Shown here: in pieces, positions 17,663 to 26,091 of the stretch | Numbering within the stretch: the stretch's first letter is position 1 | Layout of the letters: each line of letters begins with the position of its first letter | The notes under the pieces: model-generated | Told to the model about the DNA's origin: nothing | Seen by the model: only the letters and a program-made list of their open reading frames with translations | The model's database searches: none | Source: Mycolicibacterium arenosum | GTDB lineage: Bacteria; Actinomycetota; Actinomycetes; Mycobacteriales; Mycobacteriaceae | DNA length: 64,000 bases | Reading direction: 5' to 3' | NCBI RefSeq assembly: GCF_024320865.1 | Contig: NZ_JANDBD010000008.1 | Span: forward strand, 1 to 64,000 | Program-made: the position numbers and the translations under genes

Positions 17663-18367
17663 TCATCCCACCGGGCAGGTCGCGGCGGCGTCGCGAAGGA
17701 CGATGCCCGACCGCTGGTCGATCGGCAGCCCGTAGCCTCGCAGCACCGCGACGAACTGCACGGCGTACTGACACCAGAACGCGCGGTTGGGCGGCATCCA
17801 GTCTCCCGGTGGCGAATCACCCTTGTTTTGGTTGGCCGGCCCCGACACCGCGATCAGGTTCGCCGGGTCGTTGGCGAACCGCGCCCGGAGGTCGTCGGGC
17901 CAGAGTCGGGCACCCAGATCCCACGCCAGAGCCAGCGGCACGATGTGGTCGATCTGCACCGCGGCGCCCACCTGGTTGCCCCTGGTGAAGTTGACCACGA
18001 CATTGGTGTACGGGTCGTAGAGCACGCCGGTCTGCACCGCCGTCGGGCAGCGGGTGATCGCGACGTAGACCTTGTCGACCAGATCGCGGTCCAGGATGTC
18101 GTTGCGGGTGTCGCAGCCGTTGCGGCCGCCGGGTGCGCTGGTGTCGTCGGTCCAGGACTCTCCGAAAGCGGCTCTGCGATAGTCGTTTCCGCGGATGCGC
18201 TCCGGAATCTCCGGGACGCCCGCGAGTACGTCGGCCCCCGGCGCGATCGTCGGCACGTCCGCGCGTGCGATGTACTGCGGCGTGCGCTGGCTGACGACGG
18301 CGACCTGGATCGCGATGACGACCGCCAACACGACACCTGCGAACAGCCACCCCCGATCTCGCGTCAC
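17663..18367 (-). CDS. Exported HNH-family nuclease (DUF1524-like)
   Basis: 234-aa protein with an N-terminal hydrophobic segment (about 8-25), so it is probably exported or membrane-anchored. The nuclease core is QIDHIVPLALAWDLGA, followed by NLIAVSGPANQNKGDSPP, which gives the D-H, N and N-x-K elements of the HNH fold used by exported actinobacterial nucleases. The conserved ending WCQYAVQFVAVLRGYGL is also typical. It overlaps recG as ATGA at 18364-18367 and matches Rv2972c. Its role (nutrient scavenging or envelope DNA removal) is an inference. Confidence 0.85.
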   Translation of the reverse strand: MTRDRGWLFAGVVLAVVIAIQVAVVSQRTPQYIARADVPTIAPGADVLAGVPEIPERIRGNDYRRAAFGESWTDDTSAPGGRNGCDTRNDILDRDLVDKVYVAITRCPTAVQTGVLYDPYTNVVVNFTRGNQVGAAVQIDHIVPLALAWDLGARLWPDDLRARFANDPANLIAVSGPANQNKGDSPPGDWMPPNRAFWCQYAVQFVAVLRGYGLPIDQRSGIVLRDAAATCPVG

Positions 18368-20607
18368 GCCTTGTCCAGGTACTCGACGCGGTCGGTGTCG
18401 CTGAACGGCGCGGCCAGCGTCGCGATGCCCGGATTGCGGACCAGCGTCGGATCCTCGGCGTACAGCGCATCCGCGAATTCGCGCGCCGCTTCGATGATCT
18501 CGCGGTGCTCGGCGAGCGACAGCAGCCGCAGCGTGATGGGGCGACCGCTCTGACTCAGCCCCAGCACATCGCCCTCACGGCGCTCCTGCAGGTCCAGATC
18601 GGCGAGCTCGAAACCGTCCAGGGTGCCGGCCACCGCCTTCAGCCGCTCCCCCGCCCGCGAATCCTCCGACATGTTGGTGGCGAGCAGGCAGAGGCTCGGG
18701 TGCTGGCCGCGACCGATCCGGCCGCGCAGCTGGTGCAGCTGGCTGATGCCGAACCGATCGGCGTCCATCACGAACATCACCGTGGCGTTGGGGACGTCGA
18801 CGCCGACCTCGATGACAGTCGTGCACACCAGCACGTCGATCTCACCGCCGCGGAACGACGTCATGACGGCGTCCTTCTCGTCGCCCGACAGCCTGCCGTG
18901 CATCAGGCCGATCCGCAGCCCCGTCAGCGGCCCGCTTCGCAGGTACTCGAGCATCTCGATGACGGTCTTCGCGGGCGGTCCGGCCTGCTCCCCGGATTCC
19001 TTGTCCGACTCGTCGATTCGCGAGGCGACGACGTACGCCTGGCGGCCCGCCTCGACCTCCTCGCGGATGCGCTGCCAGGCCCGGTCGATCCACGGCTTCG
19101 TACGATTCCGGTCTTCGCGCAGGAAGATCACGTTGGAGGTGATGGGCTGCCTGCCCCGTGGCAGCTCGCGCAGCACCGAGGTCTCGAGATCGCCGTACAC
19201 GGTCAGTGCCACCGTTCGCGGAATCGGGGTTGCGGTCATCACCAGCAGGTGCGGGGTGACACCGTCGGAGGCCTTCGCGCGCAACCGGTCTCGCTGTTCG
19301 ACGCCGAACCGGTGCTGTTCGTCGACGACGACGAGGCCGAGGTTGTGGAAGTCCACCGTGTCCTGAATCAGCGCGTGCGTTCCCACCACGATTCCCGCTG
19401 CGCCGGAGGCGATCTCGTCGCGCACCTCGCGCTTCTGCGGTGCCGTCATCGATCCGGTGAGCAACGCGACCCTGGTGGCGCCCTCGACGCCGCCGAGCTC
19501 ACCCGCCTGCCCCAGCGGTCCGAGCACGTCGCGGATCGAGCGGGCGTGCTGGGTGGCGAGCACCTCCGTCGGCGCCAGCAGCGCACACTGGTAGCCGGCG
19601 TCGACCAGCTGCGTCATCGCGAGCACCGAGACGATGGTCTTGCCCGAGCCCACCTCACCCTGCAGCATGCGGTGCATCGGCCGCTTCTCGGCGAGCTCAC
19701 CGGAGATCGTGTCGAGCACGGCGACCTGACCGGCGGTCAGCGCGAACGGCAACCGCGTCTCGAGCGCGGCGCGTAGTCCGTCGGCGCGCTGCGGCGCGGG
19801 TGGGCCGGTCTCGCTCTGCGCCCCGTACCGGCGCGCCACCAGCGCCCACTGCAGACCGACCGCCTCGTCGACGGTGAGCCTGGCGGTGGCACGCTCGCGG
19901 TCCTCGACCCGTTCGGCGAGGTGGATACCGCGAAGTGCCTCGTCTTCCGAGCACAGATCCCATTGCCGCCGAATGCTTTCCGGCAGTGGGTCGTCGATGG
20001 GATCCAGCACGTCGAGCGCCTGCCGAATGCAGGCGTAGAGATCCCAGCTCTGCACCTTCGCGTTCGCGGGATAGATCGGGAAGAAGTCGCGCTGGAAGAG
20101 GGACAGCATCTCGGCGGGATCCACCGCATCCCCCGCGATGGCCTTCATCGCCTTGGTGCCGATGTTCCGGCCGCTAGCCGATTCCAGCACCAGGAAGGCC
20201 GGGTGGGTCAACTGCATGGTTCTGCGGAAGAACGACACCTCGCCGGAGAGCATGACCCTGGTGCCCTCTTCGAGTTCCCTGATCATCCAGTCGGCGTTGA
20301 AGAACGTCGCCGTCACCTTCGGATTGTGACGGCCGAGCGTGACGACGAGGTACTTGCGGGGCCGCTTACCCGGTTGCGGCCTCATCTGCCTCACGTCGAC
20401 GTCGGTGATGGTGTCGACGAAGGTGACGTGCTGGCCCTCCTCCATGTCGAGTTCAGCACCCTCTTCACGGACGGCCATCCCGTCGCTGTACTTGCGCGGG
20501 TAGTGCCGCAACAGGTCGTCGACGGTGACCATGCCGAAGTGCTCGTCGAGCTTCTTGGCAGTCTTGGCGCCAAGCACGTGAACGAGCTTGTCGGACAGCG
20601 CAACCAC
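18364..20607 (-). CDS. recG: ATP-dependent DNA helicase RecG
   Basis: Branch-migration helicase that remodels stalled forks and Holliday junctions. The 747-aa protein has an N-terminal wedge/OB region (about 1-170), Walker A GEVGSGKTIV, the RecG DEQH box in VVVDEQHRFGVEQR and later helicase motifs TATPIPRT and QLRGRIGRG. The start is GTG at 20607, with GGAG about 6 nt upstream. It lies 2 nt after the DhaL-type gene, so co-transcription is likely. The length is normal. Confidence 0.97.
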   Translation of the reverse strand: MVALSDKLVHVLGAKTAKKLDEHFGMVTVDDLLRHYPRKYSDGMAVREEGAELDMEEGQHVTFVDTITDVDVRQMRPQPGKRPRKYLVVTLGRHNPKVTATFFNADWMIRELEEGTRVMLSGEVSFFRRTMQLTHPAFLVLESASGRNIGTKAMKAIAGDAVDPAEMLSLFQRDFFPIYPANAKVQSWDLYACIRQALDVLDPIDDPLPESIRRQWDLCSEDEALRGIHLAERVEDRERATARLTVDEAVGLQWALVARRYGAQSETGPPAPQRADGLRAALETRLPFALTAGQVAVLDTISGELAEKRPMHRMLQGEVGSGKTIVSVLAMTQLVDAGYQCALLAPTEVLATQHARSIRDVLGPLGQAGELGGVEGATRVALLTGSMTAPQKREVRDEIASGAAGIVVGTHALIQDTVDFHNLGLVVVDEQHRFGVEQRDRLRAKASDGVTPHLLVMTATPIPRTVALTVYGDLETSVLRELPRGRQPITSNVIFLREDRNRTKPWIDRAWQRIREEVEAGRQAYVVASRIDESDKESGEQAGPPAKTVIEMLEYLRSGPLTGLRIGLMHGRLSGDEKDAVMTSFRGGEIDVLVCTTVIEVGVDVPNATVMFVMDADRFGISQLHQLRGRIGRGQHPSLCLLATNMSEDSRAGERLKAVAGTLDGFELADLDLQERREGDVLGLSQSGRPITLRLLSLAEHREIIEAAREFADALYAEDPTLVRNPGIATLAAPFSDTDRVEYLDKA

Positions 20608-20609
20608 GG

Positions 20610-22232
20610 CTACTCCACCCCGATCAGCAGCGCGTCGCCGAGGTGTCCGGTGTGATAGGTCACCAACTCAGCGCCGAGGTGCTCGCGGTGCACGTGGTCC
20701 TGCAGCGCCTCGCCGACGGAGTCGTCGACGCCCGCCCCGGTGAGCACGGTGATCAGCTCGCCCCCGGACGTCAGGAGCAGATCGATGAGGCCGGCACCCG
20801 CGGCGGCGACGTCGTCACCGACGAGCAGCACCTCGTCACCCGCGATGCCGAGGCCGTCGCCGGGCTTGCACATGCCCGCCCACGTCAGCGCCTCCTCGGT
20901 GGCCACCCGGACCGACCCGTGCCGGGCCGACGCGGCCGCCCGCGCCATGGTGTAGCCGTCGTCGACGGCCTGCCTGCCCGCGTCGTGTACGGCGAGGGCC
21001 GCCAACCCCTGCACCATCGATCCGGTGGGCACGGGCACGACGTCGATGCCCCAGCCCGTCGCGGCGGTGCATCCGGCCACCAGTTCCTCCGCGGCGACGA
21101 ATCCGTTCGGCAGCACCATCACCCGGGCGGCGCCGGTGTCGACGAACGCGCGCAGCAGGTGCTTCGCGCTGATCGCCGTGTCGCCGTGTCGCCTGAGCAC
21201 GCGGGCGCCCTCACCGGCGAACAGTTCCTCGGCCCCGTCCCCGTCGACGATCGCGAGCACCGCGCGGTCCCGGCTCCAGCCGGCGGCCGGCCGAGCCGCC
21301 CCACCGGCGAGCGAGGTGATCTGGATCCGGCTGGGCGCGCCGAGATCCAGGGCCGCCTCCACGGCGGCGCCCGCGTCATCGGTGTGCACGTGCACGGAGT
21401 AGTGGTCGCCACCGCCGGACGCGGCGATGACGATCGAGTCGCCGAGCGTCGCCAGCCGTTCGCGCAGTGCCTCGACCCCGGCGTGGTCGCATCCGCGGAG
21501 CAGGTACATCACCTCGAACTGCGGGGCTGCGGATGCCGTCGCGGCCGGGCCCGACGTGCGCTCGGCCGGCAGGTAGGTCCGTCGTTCGGTGACCCGGCCG
21601 GTGACGGTGGTCGTCATCGCGTCGAGGAGGACGAGCAGGCCGCGGCCACCGGCGTCGACGACGCCCGCTTCGGCGAGCACGTCGAGTTGGCGCGTGGTGT
21701 CCTCCAGCGCGGCGGCCGCCGCGTCGGCGCCGCAGGCCACCACGCCCGCCAGGTCGTGCCCGGCGTCGGCGGCGTCCTCGGCGGCGGTGGCCGCGGCCTG
21801 CAGCACCGAGGTGATGGTGCCTTCCACGTTCTCCCCGATCGAGGTCACGACCAGGGCCACCGCGTGCCGCAGCGCCGAGGCGAAGACCGCGCCGTCGATC
21901 TCGGTGAGCTGCTCGCGTTCGGCCGCGGCGCCGGCGATGACGTCGGCGAGACCGCGCAGGATCTGCGACAGGATGATCCCCGAGTTGCCGCGTGCGCCGG
22001 TCAGCGCACCCTCGGCGAGTGCCGCGGCGACGGTGACGACGTCCGATCCGGCGGCGGAGTCGGTGCTCGCGCACCCCGAACGCATGGTGAAGAGCATGTT
22101 GGTGCCGGTATCGGCGTCGGCCACCGGGAAGACGTTGAGGCGGTTGATCTCGTCGGTGTGCGCGATGAGCTCGTCGACGGACCGGTGCACCCAGTCACGC
22201 AGCGCGATCGCGTCGAGGCGACGCGGCACCAT
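20610..22232 (-). CDS. DhaL-domain kinase-like protein (DAK/FakA family)
   Basis: 540-aa protein with an N-terminal DhaL domain: NVFPVADADTGTNMLFTM holds the Asp residues that coordinate Mg-ATP, and GARGNSGIILSQILRG is the nucleotide loop. A middle domain and a C-terminal region resembling FakA follow. FakA with FakB phosphorylates fatty acids in Firmicutes; the substrate in mycobacteria is not clear. The start is uncertain: ATG 22232 has GGAGGTGG upstream and gives the usual N-terminus, while a start at 22304 would translate dispersed repeat copy 3. recG follows after 2 nt. Confidence 0.85.
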   Translation of the reverse strand: MVPRRLDAIALRDWVHRSVDELIAHTDEINRLNVFPVADADTGTNMLFTMRSGCASTDSAAGSDVVTVAAALAEGALTGARGNSGIILSQILRGLADVIAGAAAEREQLTEIDGAVFASALRHAVALVVTSIGENVEGTITSVLQAAATAAEDAADAGHDLAGVVACGADAAAAALEDTTRQLDVLAEAGVVDAGGRGLLVLLDAMTTTVTGRVTERRTYLPAERTSGPAATASAAPQFEVMYLLRGCDHAGVEALRERLATLGDSIVIAASGGGDHYSVHVHTDDAGAAVEAALDLGAPSRIQITSLAGGAARPAAGWSRDRAVLAIVDGDGAEELFAGEGARVLRRHGDTAISAKHLLRAFVDTGAARVMVLPNGFVAAEELVAGCTAATGWGIDVVPVPTGSMVQGLAALAVHDAGRQAVDDGYTMARAAASARHGSVRVATEEALTWAGMCKPGDGLGIAGDEVLLVGDDVAAAGAGLIDLLLTSGGELITVLTGAGVDDSVGEALQDHVHREHLGAELVTYHTGHLGDALLIGVE

Positions 22233-22263
22233 CTCGACGTCCACCCCACCTCCAACCGGATTG

Positions 22264-22281
22264 TCCCCCGTCGCTGCGCTC
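22264..22281 (-). repeat. Short dispersed repeat, copy 3 (partial)
   Basis: TCCCCCGTCGCTGCGCTC here differs at one base from 55842-55859 and shares the core of copies 1 and 2. It lies 32 nt upstream of the preferred start of the DhaL-type gene, in the same orientation relative to that gene as copies 1 and 2 are to theirs. Confidence 0.55.
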
Positions 22282-22362
22282 GCCCTCTGGTCCCGACGTG
22301 CCACGCAAGCCTAGCGAGCCAGGCTGACAGGCGTTGAGGCATACACAGTGGTGGACGCCGTT

Positions 22363-22392
22363 TTGGCGATAGCTGGACACTCCCGGTAGTCT
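22363..22392 (+). promoter_or_regulatory. Candidate rpmB promoter
   Basis: TTGGCG (22363-22368) and TAGTCT (22387-22392) are separated by 18 nt, matching a mycobacterial housekeeping promoter. The predicted transcript would start near 22399 and carry a leader of about 72 nt before rpmB. Confidence 0.55.
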
Positions 22393-22470
22393 GATCGGGT
22401 TGTCGGGTCGAGCCGTGCGCGTCACGGTGCGCGATCCGGACCCCCAAAGTTACCGATCGAGGAGTTCCAC

Positions 22471-22665
22471 ATGGCTGCCGTCTGCGATATCTGCGGAAAG
22501 GGACCTGGCTTCGGCAAGCAGGTCTCCCACTCCCATCGCCGGACCAGCCGTCGCTGGGATCCGAACATCCAGACGGTGCGCGCCACCGACCGCCCCGGCG
22601 GCAACAAGAAGCGCGTCAACGCCTGCACGTCCTGCATCAAGGCGGGCAAGGTCTCGCGCGGCTGA
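22471..22665 (+). CDS. rpmB: 50S ribosomal protein L28, zinc-ribbon form
   Basis: 64-aa L28. Two Cys pairs, CDIC (5-8) and CTSC near the C-terminus, make it the zinc-binding (C+) type, as opposed to the zinc-independent paralogues that mycobacteria induce when zinc is short. The conserved GFGKQVSHSHRRTSRRW segment is present. GAGGAG lies 6 nt before the ATG. It stands alone on the plus strand between the DhaL-type gene and ung. Confidence 0.96.
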   Translation: MAAVCDICGKGPGFGKQVSHSHRRTSRRWDPNIQTVRATDRPGGNKKRVNACTSCIKAGKVSRG

Positions 22666-22680
22666 TCGGCCCGCGGCCCC

Positions 22681-23364
22681 CTAGGGCAGCCGCCAGTCGA
22701 TGGGCTCGGCTCCGAGCCCGGCCAGCAGTTCGTTGGCGCGGCTGAACGGCCGCGACCCGAAGAATCCGCGCGACGCCGACAGCGGCGACGGGTGGACCGA
22801 TTCGATCGTCGTGCAGTGCTCCCCGGTGAGCATGGGCTTCAGCGTGCCCGCGTCGCGTCCCCACAGCACGGCCACCAGCGGCGTGTTCCGCGCGGCCAGC
22901 GCGCGGATGGCGCATTCGGTGATCGCCTCCCAGCCCTTTCCGCGATGTGAGGCGGGAGTTCCCGGCCGCACCGTGAGCACTCGGTTGAGGAGCATCACGC
23001 CCTGCTGCGACCACGGAGTCAGATCACCGGTGCTCGGCGCCGGATGGCCGAGATCGCTGGCGTACTCCTTGAAGATGTTGTCGAGGCTGCGCGGTAGCGG
23101 GCGCACATCGGGTGCGACGGAGAAGCTCAGGCCGACCGCGTGCCCCGGCGTCGGATACGGATCCTGGCCGACGATCAGCACGCGTACGTCGTCGAAGGGA
23201 AACGTGAAGGCGCGCAGCACATTCCGACCGGCTGGCAGGTAGCTTCCACCCGACGCCAACTCGGCGCGCAGGAACTCGCCCATCCGGGCCACCTGGTCCT
23301 CCACCGGCGCGAGAGCACGCGCCCAACCTTCGTCGACGAGTTCGTTCAGCGGGCGTGCGGTCAC
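22681..23364 (-). CDS. ung: Uracil-DNA glycosylase
   Basis: Removes uracil from DNA. The 227-aa family-1 enzyme carries the catalytic water-activating motif GQDPYPTPGHAVGLSFS and the Leu/His loop HPSPLSASRGFFGSRPFS. The start is GTG at 23364, with TAGGTT 8 nt upstream, suggesting a transcript that begins at or near the start codon. It converges on rpmB with a 15-bp gap. Confidence 0.97.
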   Translation of the reverse strand: MTARPLNELVDEGWARALAPVEDQVARMGEFLRAELASGGSYLPAGRNVLRAFTFPFDDVRVLIVGQDPYPTPGHAVGLSFSVAPDVRPLPRSLDNIFKEYASDLGHPAPSTGDLTPWSQQGVMLLNRVLTVRPGTPASHRGKGWEAITECAIRALAARNTPLVAVLWGRDAGTLKPMLTGEHCTTIESVHPSPLSASRGFFGSRPFSRANELLAGLGAEPIDWRLP

Positions 23365-23390
23365 GATCGGTCAACCTATCGTGCCGACGC

Positions 23391-24347
23391 TCAGTACGAC
23401 CGCCACCCCGTGTCCCCGTGCCACTGCTCCCCTTCGAGCAGCACCCTCGGCGGCCCGTCGAGCACGCGGCCGATCGCCCGCCAGCCGTCGGGCAGCGGGC
23501 CGGGGAACGTCGCGACGAGCGGATGATCCTCGCCGCCGGCGAGGACCCACGCCCACGGATCCGTTCGCAGCGCGTCGGCTACCGCCGCCAGCGCGTCGCG
23601 ATCGGGGCGCAGCGCCTGCCACGACAGGTCGATACCGACGCCGGACGCCGTGGCGATGTGACCGAGATCGGCGATCAGTCCGTCGGAGACGTCGGTCATC
23701 GACGTCGCGCCCGCGGTTGCGGCGGCACGTCCCTGGCCGTAGGGCGGCCGGGGCACCAGGTGCCTGCGACGCAGGTCGTCGAAGCCGTCGACGCCGCTGA
23801 GCAGCACCGCGTATCCCGCTGCCGACCGGCCGAGCTCACCGGCGACCGCAACGGTGTCACCCGGCTGCGCGCCGTCGAGCGTCACCGGTTCGCGCCCCTG
23901 CAGATCCCCGAGCGCGGTCACCGAGATCACCCACTGCGGTGCGCTGACGAGATCGCCACCCGCAACGCCCGCGGCGACGGTGCGCGCCTCCGCCCACATC
24001 CCGTCGGACAGTGCGACGGCATCGGCGGCCGCCGTGTCCTCGGGCGCACCGAAGGCGACGACGAACGCCGTCGGCACGGCCCCCATCGCCTCGATGTCGG
24101 CGGCGTTCGCCGCGATCGCCTTTCGCCCCACGTCACCAGGTGACGACCAGTCCAACCGGAAGTGCCGCCCTTCGACGAGCATGTCGGTCGTCACCACGGT
24201 GCGCCCGTCGGGTGCCCGCAGCACGGCCGCGTCGTCGCCGGGTCCGAGTTCCACTGCCGGGGGTTGCTCGCGGTCGGCCACCAGCCTGTCGATGACGGCG
24301 AACTCGCCGAGATCGGCCAGACTCTCGGTCGATTCCCGCTCCGACAT
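23391..24347 (-). CDS. thiL: Thiamine-monophosphate kinase
   Basis: Phosphorylates thiamine monophosphate to the active diphosphate cofactor, which is used among others by IlvB encoded at 52 kb. The 318-aa protein has the ThiL/PurM features GPGDDAAVL near the N-terminus, the repeated Asp motifs TTDMLVEGRHFRLDWSSPGDVGRKA and TDVSDGLIADLGHIA, and LAGGEDHPL near the C-terminus. The start is ATG 24347, preceded by a very strong ribosome-binding site (GGAAGGAGG); an upstream in-frame start at 24389 lacks one. Confidence 0.96.
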   Translation of the reverse strand: MSERESTESLADLGEFAVIDRLVADREQPPAVELGPGDDAAVLRAPDGRTVVTTDMLVEGRHFRLDWSSPGDVGRKAIAANAADIEAMGAVPTAFVVAFGAPEDTAAADAVALSDGMWAEARTVAAGVAGGDLVSAPQWVISVTALGDLQGREPVTLDGAQPGDTVAVAGELGRSAAGYAVLLSGVDGFDDLRRRHLVPRPPYGQGRAAATAGATSMTDVSDGLIADLGHIATASGVGIDLSWQALRPDRDALAAVADALRTDPWAWVLAGGEDHPLVATFPGPLPDGWRAIGRVLDGPPRVLLEGEQWHGDTGWRSY

Positions 24348-24436
24348 GGCACCTCCTTCCCCTGCGGAGTCTAGGCAGGCCGGGATCACCCGGACCCTTG
24401 TGTGCCCGATCGCCGACGGGTCTTAAAGTCGCCAGG

Positions 24437-24979
24437 GTGACCATCCCGGAGGAACGTGACGGCCCGCCCCGCGCAGTCGTGCTCGCAGCGATCGCCGTCG
24501 CCGGCCTGGCCGTCATCGGCGTCCTGGTCGTGGCGGCGCTCAGTCGTGACGCACCGCCCCCGAGTCCCGTCGCGGTCGTCGCGATCCCGGCCCCGCAGGC
24601 GGAGAGCGACGAGTGCAGGGCGCTGCTGGCCGCGCTCCCCGCCGAGTTGGGCGACTACCAGCGGGCCGACCTCGCGAATCCGGCACCCGCCGGCGCGGCG
24701 GCGTGGCGGCCGGCTGACGGCGGTGACGCGGTGATTCTGCGCTGCGGCCTCGATCGCCCGGTCGACTTCGTCGCGGGCACTCCGGTGCAGATGGTCAACG
24801 ACGTGGCGTGGTTCCGCATCGCCGACACCGGGCGCACCACGTGGATCGCGGTCGACCGGCCGGTCTACGTCGCGCTCACCCTGCCCGATGGATCCGGGTC
24901 GATCCCGATTCAGTCGGTCACCAAGGCGATTTCGGACACCATGCCCGCACGGCCGGTCGAGACCGGGCCGCCGCGCTAG
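24437..24979 (+). CDS. DUF3515 membrane-anchored protein
   Basis: 180-aa actinobacterial protein with one N-terminal membrane segment (about 14-35), a Pro/Ala spacer and an extracytoplasmic domain containing two Cys residues (DECRALLAALP and VILRCGLDRP) that probably form a disulfide. It matches Rv2980 by position. The start is GTG 24437: TAAAGT (24424-24429) lies 7 nt upstream, so the mRNA is probably leaderless. The stop shares a CTAG with the convergent ddl stop. The family has no known function. Confidence 0.85.
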   Translation: MTIPEERDGPPRAVVLAAIAVAGLAVIGVLVVAALSRDAPPPSPVAVVAIPAPQAESDECRALLAALPAELGDYQRADLANPAPAGAAAWRPADGGDAVILRCGLDRPVDFVAGTPVQMVNDVAWFRIADTGRTTWIAVDRPVYVALTLPDGSGSIPIQSVTKAISDTMPARPVETGPPR

Positions 24980-26079
24980 CGCAGGCCGGTGCCCCGCGCG
25001 AGCGCCGTTTCGACCATCGTCGCGAGCAGCGTCGGGTAGTCGACGCCGCTGGCCGCCCACATCCGCGGATACATCGAGATGGTGGTGAAACCCGGCATGG
25101 TGTTGATCTCGTTCACTGTCGCACCGTCGTCGTTGAGGAAGAAGTCGACACGCGCCAGGCCCTGGCAGTCGATGGCGCGAAACGCTCGGATGGCCAGTTG
25201 CCGCACCGCCACTGCGATCTCGTCGTCGACCTTGGCGGGGACGTCGAGTTCGGCGGCGTCTTCGAGGTACTTGGTCGCGAAGTCGTAGAAACCGTCCTCG
25301 CGACCCCGCACCCCCGCCACCCGGATCTCGCCCAGCGTGCTGGCCTCAACCCTGCCATCGGGGAATTCCAGTACGCCGCACTCGATTTCGCGTCCGGGCA
25401 CGGCCGCTTCGACGATCACCTTGGGGTCGTGCCTGCGGGCGTACTCGATCGCGGCGTCGAGTTCATCCCACGCGGCCACCCGGCTCACGCCGATCGACGA
25501 GCCGCCGCGCGCGGGCTTCACGAAGACGGGCAGCCCCAGTCGCTCCCTGTTCTCGAGCGACAGCGTGTCGTCGTTCGGCCGGAGCACGACGTACGGGCCG
25601 ACGGGCAGTCCGTCCGAGACGAGCAGCTTCTTGGTGAACTCCTTGTCCATCCCCGCCGCGCTGGCCAGTACCCCCGCCCCGACGTACGGCACGCCCGCGA
25701 GTTCGAGAAGGCCCTGGATGGTGCCGTCCTCGCCGTAGGGCCCGTGCAGCACCGGGAAAACCACGTCCACCGAACCGAGGATCCGGCCCGCGCCCTCACC
25801 GATCGACAGGAGTTCGCCGCGGTGGGCCGGGTCGGCAGTGAGGGTGAGCGCGGACCCCGAGGCGCCGGTGACGCCGGGCAGCTTGCCGTCGGTGATGGCC
25901 AACGCCTCAGGACGGCCGTCGGTGAGCACCCACGACCCCTCGGGCGTGATCCCCACCGCGACGACCTCGAACTGCTCGGGGTCGAGATTGCGCAGGATGC
26001 TGCCAGCGGAAACGCACGAAATAGCGTGTTCGGAGCTGCGGCCACCGTAGACGACGGCGACGCGCTTGCGGGCGGTCAC
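24976..26079 (-). CDS. ddl: D-alanine--D-alanine ligase
   Basis: ATP-grasp ligase that makes the D-Ala-D-Ala dipeptide for peptidoglycan; in mycobacteria it is the target of D-cycloserine. The 367-aa protein shows VVYGGRSSEHAIS at the N-terminus, the serine loop KPARGGSSIGVS, and the C-terminal metal site VDFFLNDDGATVNEINTMPGFT. The start is GTG at 26079. It lies 12 bp downstream of a PLP-enzyme gene and 1 kb from gpsA, on the same strand. Confidence 0.97.
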   Translation of the reverse strand: MTARKRVAVVYGGRSSEHAISCVSAGSILRNLDPEQFEVVAVGITPEGSWVLTDGRPEALAITDGKLPGVTGASGSALTLTADPAHRGELLSIGEGAGRILGSVDVVFPVLHGPYGEDGTIQGLLELAGVPYVGAGVLASAAGMDKEFTKKLLVSDGLPVGPYVVLRPNDDTLSLENRERLGLPVFVKPARGGSSIGVSRVAAWDELDAAIEYARRHDPKVIVEAAVPGREIECGVLEFPDGRVEASTLGEIRVAGVRGREDGFYDFATKYLEDAAELDVPAKVDDEIAVAVRQLAIRAFRAIDCQGLARVDFFLNDDGATVNEINTMPGFTTISMYPRMWAASGVDYPTLLATMVETALARGTGLR

Positions 26080-26091
26080 AGTCTTAAGAGG

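Noticed and set aside
22233..22304. A start of the DhaL-type protein at 22304
   Set aside because: The extra residues are encoded by a dispersed-repeat copy, and the ATG at 22232 has a better ribosome-binding site; still not excluded.
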